A stretch of DNA of 11,812 bases from CBDTYW01 sp965364735 (lineage in GTDB: Bacteria; Actinomycetota; Nitriliruptoria; Nitriliruptorales; Nitriliruptoraceae), in the NCBI GenBank assembly GCA_965364735.1, contig CBDTYW010000101.1, forward strand, positions 1 through 11,812, given 5' to 3'. Shown one piece after another: positions 1-6,415 of this stretch (the stretch's first letter is position 1; every line of letters begins with the position of its first letter). Below the pieces are notes generated by a model. That model was not told the origin of the DNA and ran no database searches. It was given only the letters and a program-made list of their open reading frames with translations. A program made the position numbers and the translations under genes.

Positions 1-489
1 GGCATCGAAGCTGCGCTGACCGGTCACCTCGTGCTCTCGACGTTGCACACGAACGACGCCGCGTCGGCGCTCACCCGCCTCACCGAGATGGGCATCGAGC
101 CGTTCCTGGTGTCCTCGGCCACGGACTGCATCCTCGCCCAGCGACTGGCCCGTCGGGTCTGTCCGAAGTGCGTCGAGATGCGCCGTCCGGACGCGGCGGT
201 CCTCAAGGAGGCGGGGTTTCCGGACGACGTGGTGGAAGAACGGCCGGAGATCCCGGTCGCGATCGGCTGCTCGACGTGCAGCAACACCGGTTACAAGGGC
301 CGGCTCGCGATCCATGAGGTCATGCGGGTGACAGAAGAAATCGAACGACTCTGCGTCGCACGAGCATCGAGCGACGAGATCAAGCGCATGGCCATCTCGC
401 AGGGCATGCGGACGTTGCGCGTCGACGGGCTCGCCAAGGTCCTCCTCGGCCGCACGACCATCGAAGAAGTCGGGCGCGTTGTCGTCTGA
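1..489 (+). CDS. pilB: PilB/GspE-type T4P extension ATPase, C-terminal part (5' end outside window)
   Basis: This is the last 162 codons of a secretion-type ATPase that powers pilus assembly from the cytoplasmic side of the membrane. The frame is open from the first base, so the gene starts upstream and no start codon is given. The visible part begins just before the His box (TGHLVLSTLHT, residues 7-17 of the fragment). It then carries the zinc-binding tetracysteine of PilB/GspE proteins: C54-x2-C57 and C90-x2-C93. The GY-KGR-AIHEVM block typical of the family follows. PilT proteins lack the tetracysteine, which separates this gene from its neighbour. The Walker motifs lie outside the window. 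pilT starts 22 nt after the stop, so the two are likely co-transcribed. The PilB assignment rests on the tetracysteine and pilus context; GspE is the only serious alternative. Confidence 0.93.
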   Translation, partial: GIEAALTGHLVLSTLHTNDAASALTRLTEMGIEPFLVSSATDCILAQRLARRVCPKCVEMRRPDAAVLKEAGFPDDVVEERPEIPVAIGCSTCSNTGYKGRLAIHEVMRVTEEIERLCVARASSDEIKRMAISQGMRTLRVDGLAKVLLGRTTIEEVGRVVV

Positions 490-511
490 GAACCGATCAA
501 GGAACCACCGA

Positions 512-2098
512 ATGAGCGCAAGCCTCGGAGACATGCTCGTCCAGCAGGGCGTCATGACCGGTGACCAGTGGGTCACCGCGCAGGAGCACGCCCGCGCGAA
601 GGGGGCGAGCCCGGCGCGGTCGCTGCTGGAGCTCGGCTTCGCGACGGAGACCGACCTCGGCCGCGTGCTCGCGTCACAGTTCGACATGGACTTCGTCGAG
701 ATCGGGCCGAACACGGTCGAGCATGACGCGGTGCAGCTGCTCCCTCGTCACCTCGCGGAGCAGCACCTCGCCATGCCGGTGCGCTTCGGTCTGGACGGGC
801 GGAGCATCGTCGTCGCGGTCGCTGACCCGAACAACGCCAAGGCACGCGCCGTCGTCGAGCAGGCGACCGGCTTCGTCGTCGAGCTCGTGCTCGCCGGTCG
901 CCGTCCGCTCCAGCAGGCGATCGCGCAGCTGTCGCCGGGAACGGCCGAGACCGCCAGCCCCGCGGCTGGCGAGGCGCCGCAGAGGCCACCATCGCCGGCT
1001 CTCGGCGTTGCTCGTACGCAGGGGGAAGAAGCCACGAAGGTCGACCTGGACAAGCTCCTCGCCGAGATGGTCGAGATGGGCGGATCCGACCTCCACCTGA
1101 CCGCCGGCATCCCCCCGGCCGTCCGGGTCAACGGCGATCTCCAGCACATGGCCAAGTACCCGGTCATGGATGGTGACGAGCTCAAGAAGCTGCTCTACGC
1201 GATCATGACGCAGAAGCAGCGCGAGGTGTTCGAGAACGGCCTCGAGCTCGACATGTCGTACTCCGTGCCGAACGTCGCTCGCTTCCGGGTGAACGTCTTC
1301 GTCCAGCGCGAGACCATCGGCTCGGTGATGCGTGTCATCCCGTTCGAGATCCTGCAGCTCGAGCAGCTCGGCCTGCCGGACCAGATCTCGAACTTCGCGT
1401 ACCTGCCCCGTGGCTTCGTCCTCGTGACCGGCCCGACCGGGTCGGGGAAGTCGACGACGCTCGCCTCCATCATCGACATGATCAACCGCACCCGACCGGT
1501 CCACATCATGACCGTCGAGGATCCGATCGAGTTCCTGCACGACCACAAGAAGGCCGTGATCAACCAGCGTGAGGTCGGTGCAGACACGCACAGCTTCACC
1601 AAGGCCCTGAAGCATGTGCTCCGTCAGGACCCGGACGTCATCCTCGTCGGCGAGATGCGTGACCTGGAGACCATCCAGATCGCGTTGACCGCCGCGGAGA
1701 CCGGCCACCTCGTCTTCGGGACCTTGCACACCCAGGACGCACCGCAGACCGTCGACCGCGTGATCGACGTCTTCCCGCCGCACCAGCAGGAGCAGATCCG
1801 CGTCCAGCTCGCAGGCGCCCTGCAAGGCGTCGTCTGCCAGACCCTGCTGAAGAAGGCCGACGGCAACGGTCGCGCCGTCGCCACCGAGATCATGGTCGCA
1901 ACGTCGGGCATCCGGAACCTGATCCGTGAGGGAAAGACCCACCAGATCTACTCATCGATCCAGGCGGGCGCGAAGCACGGGATGATGGCGATGGACCAGT
2001 CGCTCGCCCTGCTCGTGAAGAAGGGCATCGTCACCTACGACGCCGCGGTCGAGAAGTGCAACAACGTCGAAGAGTTCAACCGGCTCGCCGGGCGCTGA
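512..2098 (+). CDS. pilT: PilT-type retraction ATPase with N-terminal MshEN/T2SSE_N-like domain
   Basis: This hexameric ATPase drives pilus retraction and twitching. At 528 aa it is much longer than usual PilT proteins (about 340-370 aa). The extra length is an N-terminal domain (about 1-140) with two MshEN-like stretches (about 4-27 and 32-55), then a Pro/Ala/Glu-rich linker (about 141-175). The PilT core starts near residue 177. It shows Walker A GPTGSGKS (307-314), an Asp box TVEDPIE (334-340), Walker B ending VGEMRD (379-384), a His box TGHLVFGTLHT (397-407) and GIRNLIREGK (466-475), the PilT-specific AIRNLIRE signature. There is no tetracysteine. I chose ATG 512 because AAGGA (499-503) sits 8 nt upstream. 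A TTG at 479 would overlap pilB but has no clear ribosome site. The core call is firm; the role of the N-terminal domain is inferred. Confidence 0.95.
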   Translation: MSASLGDMLVQQGVMTGDQWVTAQEHARAKGASPARSLLELGFATETDLGRVLASQFDMDFVEIGPNTVEHDAVQLLPRHLAEQHLAMPVRFGLDGRSIVVAVADPNNAKARAVVEQATGFVVELVLAGRRPLQQAIAQLSPGTAETASPAAGEAPQRPPSPALGVARTQGEEATKVDLDKLLAEMVEMGGSDLHLTAGIPPAVRVNGDLQHMAKYPVMDGDELKKLLYAIMTQKQREVFENGLELDMSYSVPNVARFRVNVFVQRETIGSVMRVIPFEILQLEQLGLPDQISNFAYLPRGFVLVTGPTGSGKSTTLASIIDMINRTRPVHIMTVEDPIEFLHDHKKAVINQREVGADTHSFTKALKHVLRQDPDVILVGEMRDLETIQIALTAAETGHLVFGTLHTQDAPQTVDRVIDVFPPHQQEQIRVQLAGALQGVVCQTLLKKADGNGRAVATEIMVATSGIRNLIREGKTHQIYSSIQAGAKHGMMAMDQSLALLVKKGIVTYDAAVEKCNNVEEFNRLAGR

Positions 2099-2155
2099 CG
2101 CCGCGACTGAACACGAAACCACGGTGCCCCCACGGGTGCCGAAGAAGGAGCACAC

Positions 2156-3397
2156 ATGCCTGCCGCAGCCGTCGCGCAGTTCAACTACCAGGTCCGTGAC
2201 AAGGCCGGGAAGCTGATCAACGGGTCCCTCGAGGCCGAGTCGCAGGGCGCCGTCGCGTCGAAGCTGCGATCGATGGGCTACGCGCCCATCCGCATCGAGC
2301 AGGTCGAGGTCAACGCGCTGAGCCGGGAGATCCACATCCCCGGCTTCGGGCCCAAGGTCAAGGGCAAGGACCTGGCGATCTTCAGCCGCCAGTTCGCGAC
2401 CATGATCAACTCGGGTCTGTCATTGCTCCGCGCACTGTCGATCCTGGCAGAGCAGACGGAGAACCCGGCGCTGTCGAAGGTCATCAACGAGATCGCGGGC
2501 GACATCGAGGTGGGCAAGTCGCTCTCTCAGTCGCTCGCCGCGCGGGAGAAGGTCTTCCCGAAGCTCTACATCGCCATGGTCCGCGCGGGTGAGACCGCAG
2601 GAATGCTCGATGCAGTGCTCCTGCGCATCGCTGACACGCTCGAGGCCGACCTCGCGCTGAGGGGCAAGATCAAGGCAGCCCTCACCTATCCCGTCATCGT
2701 GTTCATCCTGGCGATCCTGCTGACCGCCGTCATGCTGGTCTTCATCGTCCCGACGTTCGTCAGCATGTTCGAGTCGTTCGACGCGGAGCTGCCGCTGCCG
2801 ACGCGGGTGCTGATGATGCTGTCGCAGTTCTTGACGTCGCCGGTCGGCGGGCTGATCACGTTCGTGATGCCGTTCACCTTGTGGCAGCTCTTCAAGAAGG
2901 TCCGCGAGAACGAGAAGGGCCGCTACCAGCTCGACCGCATGAAGCTGAAGCTGCCGGTCTTCGGATCGCTCTTCCACAAGATCGCGATCACGCGATTCAG
3001 CCGCAACCTCGGCACGCTCATGCGTGCTGGTGTCCCCATCCTCCAGGCGCTCGAGATCACCGCGGACACGGTGGACAACGGGCCCATCGCCACGGCGCTC
3101 AAGGAAGTTCAGGAAGCGGTTTCGGAGGGTGAGTCGATCGCCCGCCCGCTGAAGAACCACCCCATCTTCCCGCCGATGGTGGTCCAGATGATCGCGGTCG
3201 GTGAGGAGACCGGCGCGATCGACACCATGCTGGAGAAGATCGCAGAGTTCTACGACCAGGAGGTCTCGAGCCAGACCGAGTCCCTGACCGCGCTCATGGA
3301 GCCGCTGATGATCGCCGTCCTCGGCGGTCTGGTGGGCGGCATGGTCATCGCGCTGTACATGCCGATCTTCAAGATCATCAGCCTCGTCGACGGCTGA
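2156..3397 (+). CDS. pilC: PilC/GspF-family T4P inner-membrane platform protein
   Basis: This 413-aa polytopic membrane protein links the cytoplasmic ATPases to the growing pilus. Two GspF domains are visible: about 76-199, containing GLSLLRALSILAEQ and MVRAGETAGMLD, and about 279-401, containing GVPILQALEITADT and MIAVGEETGAID. This repeated layout is diagnostic. Three hydrophobic membrane segments lie near 178-199, 226-246 and 381-403. The N-terminal stretch (about 9-60) is the usual small soluble lead-in of PilC. Length is normal for the family. The start is supported by AAGGAG (2145-2150) 5 nt before ATG. It lies 57 nt after pilT and ends the first pilus transcription unit, because a strong hairpin follows the stop. 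The alternative is a type II secretion GspF, which the pilT and pilA context argues against. Confidence 0.96.
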   Translation: MPAAAVAQFNYQVRDKAGKLINGSLEAESQGAVASKLRSMGYAPIRIEQVEVNALSREIHIPGFGPKVKGKDLAIFSRQFATMINSGLSLLRALSILAEQTENPALSKVINEIAGDIEVGKSLSQSLAAREKVFPKLYIAMVRAGETAGMLDAVLLRIADTLEADLALRGKIKAALTYPVIVFILAILLTAVMLVFIVPTFVSMFESFDAELPLPTRVLMMLSQFLTSPVGGLITFVMPFTLWQLFKKVRENEKGRYQLDRMKLKLPVFGSLFHKIAITRFSRNLGTLMRAGVPILQALEITADTVDNGPIATALKEVQEAVSEGESIARPLKNHPIFPPMVVQMIAVGEETGAIDTMLEKIAEFYDQEVSSQTESLTALMEPLMIAVLGGLVGGMVIALYMPIFKIISLVDG

Positions 3398-3416
3398 TCG
3401 GTCCCGAACCGTCGTC

Positions 3417-3443
3417 GGGCCCGTCGCTTCGTGCGACGGGCCC
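3417..3443 (+). terminator. Hairpin terminator after pilC
   Basis: A perfect 11-bp inverted repeat, GGGCCCGTCGC / GCGACGGGCCC, flanks a 5-nt loop (TTCGT) and starts 19 nt after the pilC stop. No real T-tract follows, only GTTCTA a few bases later, as is common in high-GC genomes. It separates the pilC unit from the lipoprotein gene. Confidence 0.72.
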
Positions 3444-3452
3444 GCGGCGTTC

Positions 3453-3458
3453 TACGGT
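3453..3458 (+). promoter_or_regulatory. Candidate -10 box for leaderless lipoprotein transcript
   Basis: TACGGT matches the actinobacterial TAnnnT -10 pattern and ends 6 nt before the ATG at 3465. No Shine-Dalgarno-like sequence precedes that ATG. The combination fits a leaderless mRNA starting at the A of ATG. No -35 box is visible; that region is taken up by the terminator stem. The short motif could occur by chance. Confidence 0.33.
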
Positions 3459-3464
3459 GCGTGC

Positions 3465-4382
3465 ATGAATCACTGCCTGCACACCATCAGTCGCCATCGT
3501 CTGGCCACCGCGCTCGCTGCAGCGCTGGTCCTGGGTGCGTGCGCCGCGGATCCCGTGGTCGTTCCGCAGGCATCGCCAACGCAGGCCGACGCCGCCTCGG
3601 CTCCCGCCACGCCCGGAGCCTCGCAGCTCCCGACCGGAGACGCGGAGGCGTCGGCGCCGACGCCGTCGGGCAGCAGCTCCGCGGACGTCTCGTCGGTCCC
3701 GACGGCGACGTCGACCGCGACTCCGACCGAGACCCCGACCCCGACCCCGACCGCGTCAGCGACCCCGACCGCGTCAGCGAGCCCGGCGGCGACCGCGTCG
3801 GAGACGGCTCAGCCGACCGCTGCGCCCGTTGACGCCGAACGCATGCTGCTGCAGCGATCGGACCTGCCGTCGGGCTGGCGCCAGCTGAGCGACGACGAGC
3901 GCCGTAGGACGCAGGAGCAGAACGGCGGGGACCCCGACGGGGACGGGGAGGGCGAGATCGAGCTCTGCGACGGCCAGCTCATCGAGGTTGGCGGCGACGT
4001 GCGCGCCCGGGGCGAGCGGATGTTCTCCAAGGGCGACTTCGGCCCCTACGTCGCGCACTCGGTCGTGGCCCTCGCGGACGAGGCGACCTTGGCGGCGCAG
4101 CTCCGCGAGCTCGTCCGGGTGGCCGACGGATGCGACGCGTGGACCGACGAGGACGGGGGTTCGTGGTCGATCGCGCGCATCGATCGGGGCAGCCCGGGGC
4201 AGGACGTTGCGGCGTGGGAGATGCGCGGCCAGATGGGCTTCGTCGCCGTCGTCTACGAGATGGTGTTCTGGCGGCGTGACGCGGTCGGTGTCGGCCTGGT
4301 CCACGTGGGGGTCGGCTCGGTCGACGCCCAGCTGACGGCGGACCTCGTCGTGAAGGCTGACGCGCGGCTCGCTGCCGCGTGA
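3465..4382 (+). CDS. Secreted lipoprotein with Ser/Thr/Pro/Ala linker and PknH-like sensor domain
   Basis: This 305-aa protein is predicted to be anchored on the outer face of the membrane. Its N-terminus has a signal peptide with a lipobox L23-G-A-C26. Residues about 27-122 are a low-complexity Ala/Ser/Thr/Pro stalk with TP repeats. The folded part (about 125-305) opens with a LLxxSDLPSGW block, has cysteines at 168 and 223, and contains FSKGDFGPYVAHSV and a final VVKADARLAAA. This pattern resembles extracellular sensor domains of actinobacterial PknH-type kinases and related lipoproteins; this is recognition by eye, not a search. The function is unknown. It lies between pilC and a convergent TetR gene, with only 6 nt between the two stop codons. 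A pilus-associated surface role is possible but unproven. The start is the only ATG ahead of the signal peptide. Confidence 0.85.
   Translation: MNHCLHTISRHRLATALAAALVLGACAADPVVVPQASPTQADAASAPATPGASQLPTGDAEASAPTPSGSSSADVSSVPTATSTATPTETPTPTPTASATPTASASPAATASETAQPTAAPVDAERMLLQRSDLPSGWRQLSDDERRRTQEQNGGDPDGDGEGEIELCDGQLIEVGGDVRARGERMFSKGDFGPYVAHSVVALADEATLAAQLRELVRVADGCDAWTDEDGGSWSIARIDRGSPGQDVAAWEMRGQMGFVAVVYEMVFWRRDAVGVGLVHVGVGSVDAQLTADLVVKADARLAAA
3743..3778 (+). repeat. Two perfect 18-nt tandem direct repeats in the lipoprotein linker
   Basis: The unit gaccccgaccgcgtcagc occurs at 3743-3760 and again at 3761-3778. Each copy encodes Thr-Pro-Thr-Ala-Ser-Ala in the stalk. Shorter imperfect CCGACC-type repeats flank it on both sides. 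The period is a multiple of three, so gain or loss of a copy would change stalk length without breaking the frame. Confidence 0.85.
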
Positions 4383-4388
4383 CCGCGG

Positions 4389-4979
4389 TCAGACCTCGCG
4401 GTCCAGGTGGCGCAGGCCGTTCCAGCACAGGTTCACGATGTGCGCCGCGACAGCCCCCTTGGGCATCGTGCGATCCTCGAGCCACCACTGGCCGACAAGC
4501 GCCACCATGCCGGTGAGCGCATGGGCGTACAGCGGCGCGAGCGCCTCGTCGTATCCGCGTCGCTCGAGGTGTTCGGCGAGGAGGTTCTCTGCCTGGGCGA
4601 CCGCGCCACCGATCACCGTCGGAAGTCCCGGCTGACCTCCGGCGGGAGCATCGCGGAGCAGGACCCGGAAGCCGTCCGGTCGCTCTTCGATGTACGTCAG
4701 GAACGCCCCTGCGGTGGCTTCGACGGCCTCCCGGGTCCCGGGGATGTGCAACGCCTCGGTGAGCCTGCCGAGCAGCTGCTGCACCTCACGGTCGACCACC
4801 ACGGCGTACAGCCCGTCCTTCCCGCCGAAGTGCTCGTAGACGATCGGCTTCGAGACGTGGGCCCGATCGGCGATCTCCTCGACGGACGTCGCGGCGAACC
4901 CGCGCTCGGCGAACACCACGCGACCGACGTCGACGAGCTGTTCGCGGCGCTCTGCCGCGCTCATCCGCCGTCTGGTCAT
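4389..4979 (-). CDS. TetR/AcrR-family transcriptional regulator
   Basis: This 196-aa protein has a TetR-type N-terminal DNA-binding domain. RREQLVDVGRVVFAERGF leads into the helix-turn-helix TSVEEIADRAHVSKPIVYEHF (about 31-51), followed by the usual GGKDGLYAVVVD helix. The C-terminal part (about 80-196) is an all-helical ligand-binding and dimerisation region with no recognisable ligand signature. The ATG at 4979 overlaps the stop of the upstream desaturase as ATGA, and AGGAG (plus-strand 4988-4992) lies 8 nt before it, so I prefer it to longer in-frame starts. The coupling suggests it senses a fatty acid or acyl-CoA and represses the desaturase and itself through the palindrome at 6028-6053. 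This parallels TetR-type regulators of desaturases such as Pseudomonas DesT. The family is clear; the target is inferred. Confidence 0.92.
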   Translation of the reverse strand: MTRRRMSAAERREQLVDVGRVVFAERGFAATSVEEIADRAHVSKPIVYEHFGGKDGLYAVVVDREVQQLLGRLTEALHIPGTREAVEATAGAFLTYIEERPDGFRVLLRDAPAGGQPGLPTVIGGAVAQAENLLAEHLERRGYDEALAPLYAHALTGMVALVGQWWLEDRTMPKGAVAAHIVNLCWNGLRHLDREV

Positions 4980-5986
4980 CCGGTCTGCTCCTGGACTCGC
5001 CGCTTGCGAGCGAGCTGACCGGGGGTCGGCAGCTTGATGTCGGAGGCGAGCCGAACCGCGGAGAGCGTACGGATGAAGAGCCACGACAGGTCCACCTGTC
5101 CGCGGAGCAGCCCGTGCTTCGCGGAGGCGGGGAAGGCGTGGTGGTTGTTGTGCCAGGACTCACCGAGCGAGACGATGGAGAGCGGCCAGTTGTTCGTGGA
5201 CTCGTCGTGGCTCTCGAACGGGCGACGACCGAAGAAGTGGCAGATCGAGTTGATCGACCACGTCATGTGGTGGACCAGGAACAGCCGGACGAAGCCGCCC
5301 CAGACGAGCCCGGTGACCGCGCCCGCGAGGGTGCCGCTGAGCACGCCGCCCAGGATCCCGGGGAGGATGATCGAGACCGCGACGAGGTGCGGGAAGAGGC
5401 CGTCGACGCGCACGATCGCCGGGTCGGCCAGCAGGTCGGGAGCCCAGGTCGTCGCGACCGTTCCCTGCGCCCGGTAGATCCACCCGATGTGGGCGTGCCA
5501 CAGGCCCTGCAGCTGGCCGCGGATCCCCGGAGCCTCGGCGAGGTGGGGGGAGTGGGGGTCACCCGGCTGGTCGGCGTAGGCATGGTGGCGGCGGTGTGTG
5601 GCGACCCACCCGATGACGTTGCCCTGGGCTGCCATCGTGCCGGCGACGGCCAGCGCCACGCGGACGGCGCGGGGGGCACGGAAGGCCTGGTGGGTGAACA
5701 GCCGGTGATAGCCGACGGTGATCCCCAGCACCGTGAAGACGTGGAAGCCGACCATGAGCGCGACATCACGGCCGCTGATGCCCCATCCCCAGAGCGACAC
5801 GACCGCGGTTGCGAGGCCGAGCAGCGGAAGGATCGACACGACCACCGCTCCGACACGCTGGGCGCGTTGCTCGCGACGCGTGGTCGTCCGGACGCCTCGG
5901 AGTCCCTCGACGAGGCGGACGCCGTCCGGCAGGGAGGGATCGCTGTCTGGGAGCGGGTCGGTCAGTGTGGTGGGGCTGGCGGTCAC
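4976..5986 (-). CDS. Membrane acyl-CoA/acyl-lipid desaturase (delta-9 type)
   Basis: This 336-aa membrane di-iron enzyme introduces a cis double bond into fatty acyl chains and so adjusts membrane fluidity. The three histidine boxes that bind iron are intact: H94RLFTH99, H131RRHH135 and H279NNHH283. Additional conserved histidines lie in HHMTWSINSICH (239-250). Hydrophobic pairs flank them: about 46-68 with 76-92, and about 200-215 with 218-240. The order and wording of the boxes match stearoyl-CoA desaturase-like enzymes of actinobacteria (DesA3 group) rather than acyl-ACP desaturases. The start is a GTG. The ATG two bases upstream runs straight into a stop, and no strong ribosome site is seen. 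It is the first gene of a two-gene unit with the TetR regulator. Substrate and position of the double bond are not readable from sequence. Confidence 0.94.
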   Translation of the reverse strand: MTASPTTLTDPLPDSDPSLPDGVRLVEGLRGVRTTTRREQRAQRVGAVVVSILPLLGLATAVVSLWGWGISGRDVALMVGFHVFTVLGITVGYHRLFTHQAFRAPRAVRVALAVAGTMAAQGNVIGWVATHRRHHAYADQPGDPHSPHLAEAPGIRGQLQGLWHAHIGWIYRAQGTVATTWAPDLLADPAIVRVDGLFPHLVAVSIILPGILGGVLSGTLAGAVTGLVWGGFVRLFLVHHMTWSINSICHFFGRRPFESHDESTNNWPLSIVSLGESWHNNHHAFPASAKHGLLRGQVDLSWLFIRTLSAVRLASDIKLPTPGQLARKRRVQEQTG

Positions 5987-6027
5987 ATCGGTCTCGTGGA
6001 GTCGGCCGTGGCGGGATCAGGAGAAAC

Positions 6028-6053
6028 CGTAACCTACGGGACCGTAGGTTACG
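6028..6053. promoter_or_regulatory. Palindromic operator candidate upstream of the desaturase-TetR unit
   Basis: Two perfect 12-bp arms, CGTAACCTACGG and CCGTAGGTTACG, flank a 2-nt spacer (GA). It lies 41 nt upstream of the desaturase GTG. On the minus strand the arm nearest the gene contains TAGGTT (6031-6036) and overlaps TACGGT (6026-6031). Both fit TAnnnT -10 boxes, so a bound TetR dimer could block RNA polymerase. It is AT-richer than its surroundings. It also lies between divergent genes, about 360 nt before pilA. Confidence 0.75.
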
Positions 6054-6137
6054 AGATGGTCCCGGGGCCACGATCGGCCAGACGGGCGGCCAGCGCCCGC
6101 GGGTGGCCGGTTATGCACAGGAATCGCAGCGACATCC

Positions 6138-6165
6138 TCAAGTCACCCCCGAGTTGTGCCGACCG
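6138..6165 (+). promoter_or_regulatory. Candidate sigma-28 (FliA/WhiG)-type promoter upstream of pilA
   Basis: TCAAG (6138-6142), 15 nt, then GCCGACCG (6158-6165). Known FliA/SigD/WhiG promoters follow TAAA-N14..16-GCCGATAA, so the spacing and the GCCGA core fit, while the second -35 base and the last -10 bases differ. The same bipartite word recurs upstream of pilM and the minor pilin gene. Transcription from here would give a leader of roughly 240 nt before pilA. Confidence 0.5.
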
Positions 6166-6415
6166 CTGAGAGTGACACACCGCATACCGCGCGCCGAAAG
6201 GGCGAGCTCGTCGAGAGGCGAGTGAGCAACGCCACGGAGCCTCACCCGAGACATCCATCATCGGTCTCATTCGGGAAGGCTCGCCGGGCTGCCGGCGCAC
6301 GACCCCCTCACGGGGGATGTGCGAGGGCCAGTGCAACGGCGCGGAGTGTCGCCAGGGACGAACCATCAGAACTGGCGAAACACCAACTCAGCAAGAGCCT
6401 TCGAAAGGGCACGAA
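6166..6415 (+). promoter_or_regulatory. Long non-coding, hairpin-rich pilA leader region
   Basis: No plausible gene lies between the desaturase and pilA. From 6245 the strand folds into successive hairpins. CCC-GAGAC (6245-6252) pairs with GTCTC and, after a 4-nt bulge, GGG (6264-6275). CGCCGG/CCGGCG (6282-6297) has a 4-nt loop. CGCAC plus CCCCC (6296-6307) pairs with GGGGG and GTGCG (6312-6323), leaving a GA/AT internal loop. TCGCCAG/CTGGCGA (6349-6378) has a 16-nt loop. CTCGC (6280-6284) can alternatively pair with GCGAG (6321-6325). AAAGGG (6404-6409) is the pilA ribosome site. This could be a 5' UTR with regulatory or stabilising folds. I could not match it to a known riboswitch. Confidence 0.4.

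Noticed and set aside
479..511. TTG start at 479 for pilT, overlapping pilB
   Set aside because: No ribosome site precedes it, while ATG 512 has AAGGA at 8 nt and starts exactly at the MshEN-like domain.
674..1942. Long open frame (422 codons) on the minus strand across pilT
   Set aside because: It is antisense to a clear PilT with all catalytic motifs. The product is Asp/Arg/Leu-rich with no domain, as expected of the complement of high-GC codons.
3431..3888. Plus-strand Arg- and Asp-rich frames overlapping the lipoprotein start and linker
   Set aside because: They are alternative readings of the repetitive CCGACC/GCGTCG linker tract. Only the 3465 frame gives a signal peptide and a folded domain.
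4380..4391. 12-bp perfect palindrome TGACCGCGGTCA holding both convergent stop codons, considered as a bidirectional terminator
   Set aside because: It has no room for a loop and the symmetry ends at 12 bp. It is largely explained by two TGA stops facing each other around CCGCGG.
5114..6169. Plus-strand open frame (351 codons) opposite the desaturase
   Set aside because: The desaturase has three intact histidine boxes. This frame is Asp/Glu/Gly/Arg-rich and runs through the operator and intergenic region.
6190..6245. GAAA-capped hairpin and GCAACGCC stretch resembling part of a GEMM (c-di-GMP-I) riboswitch
   Set aside because: The conserved GCAAACC and GACGCAAAGCC cores and the second helical domain are missing. 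Only general similarity remains.
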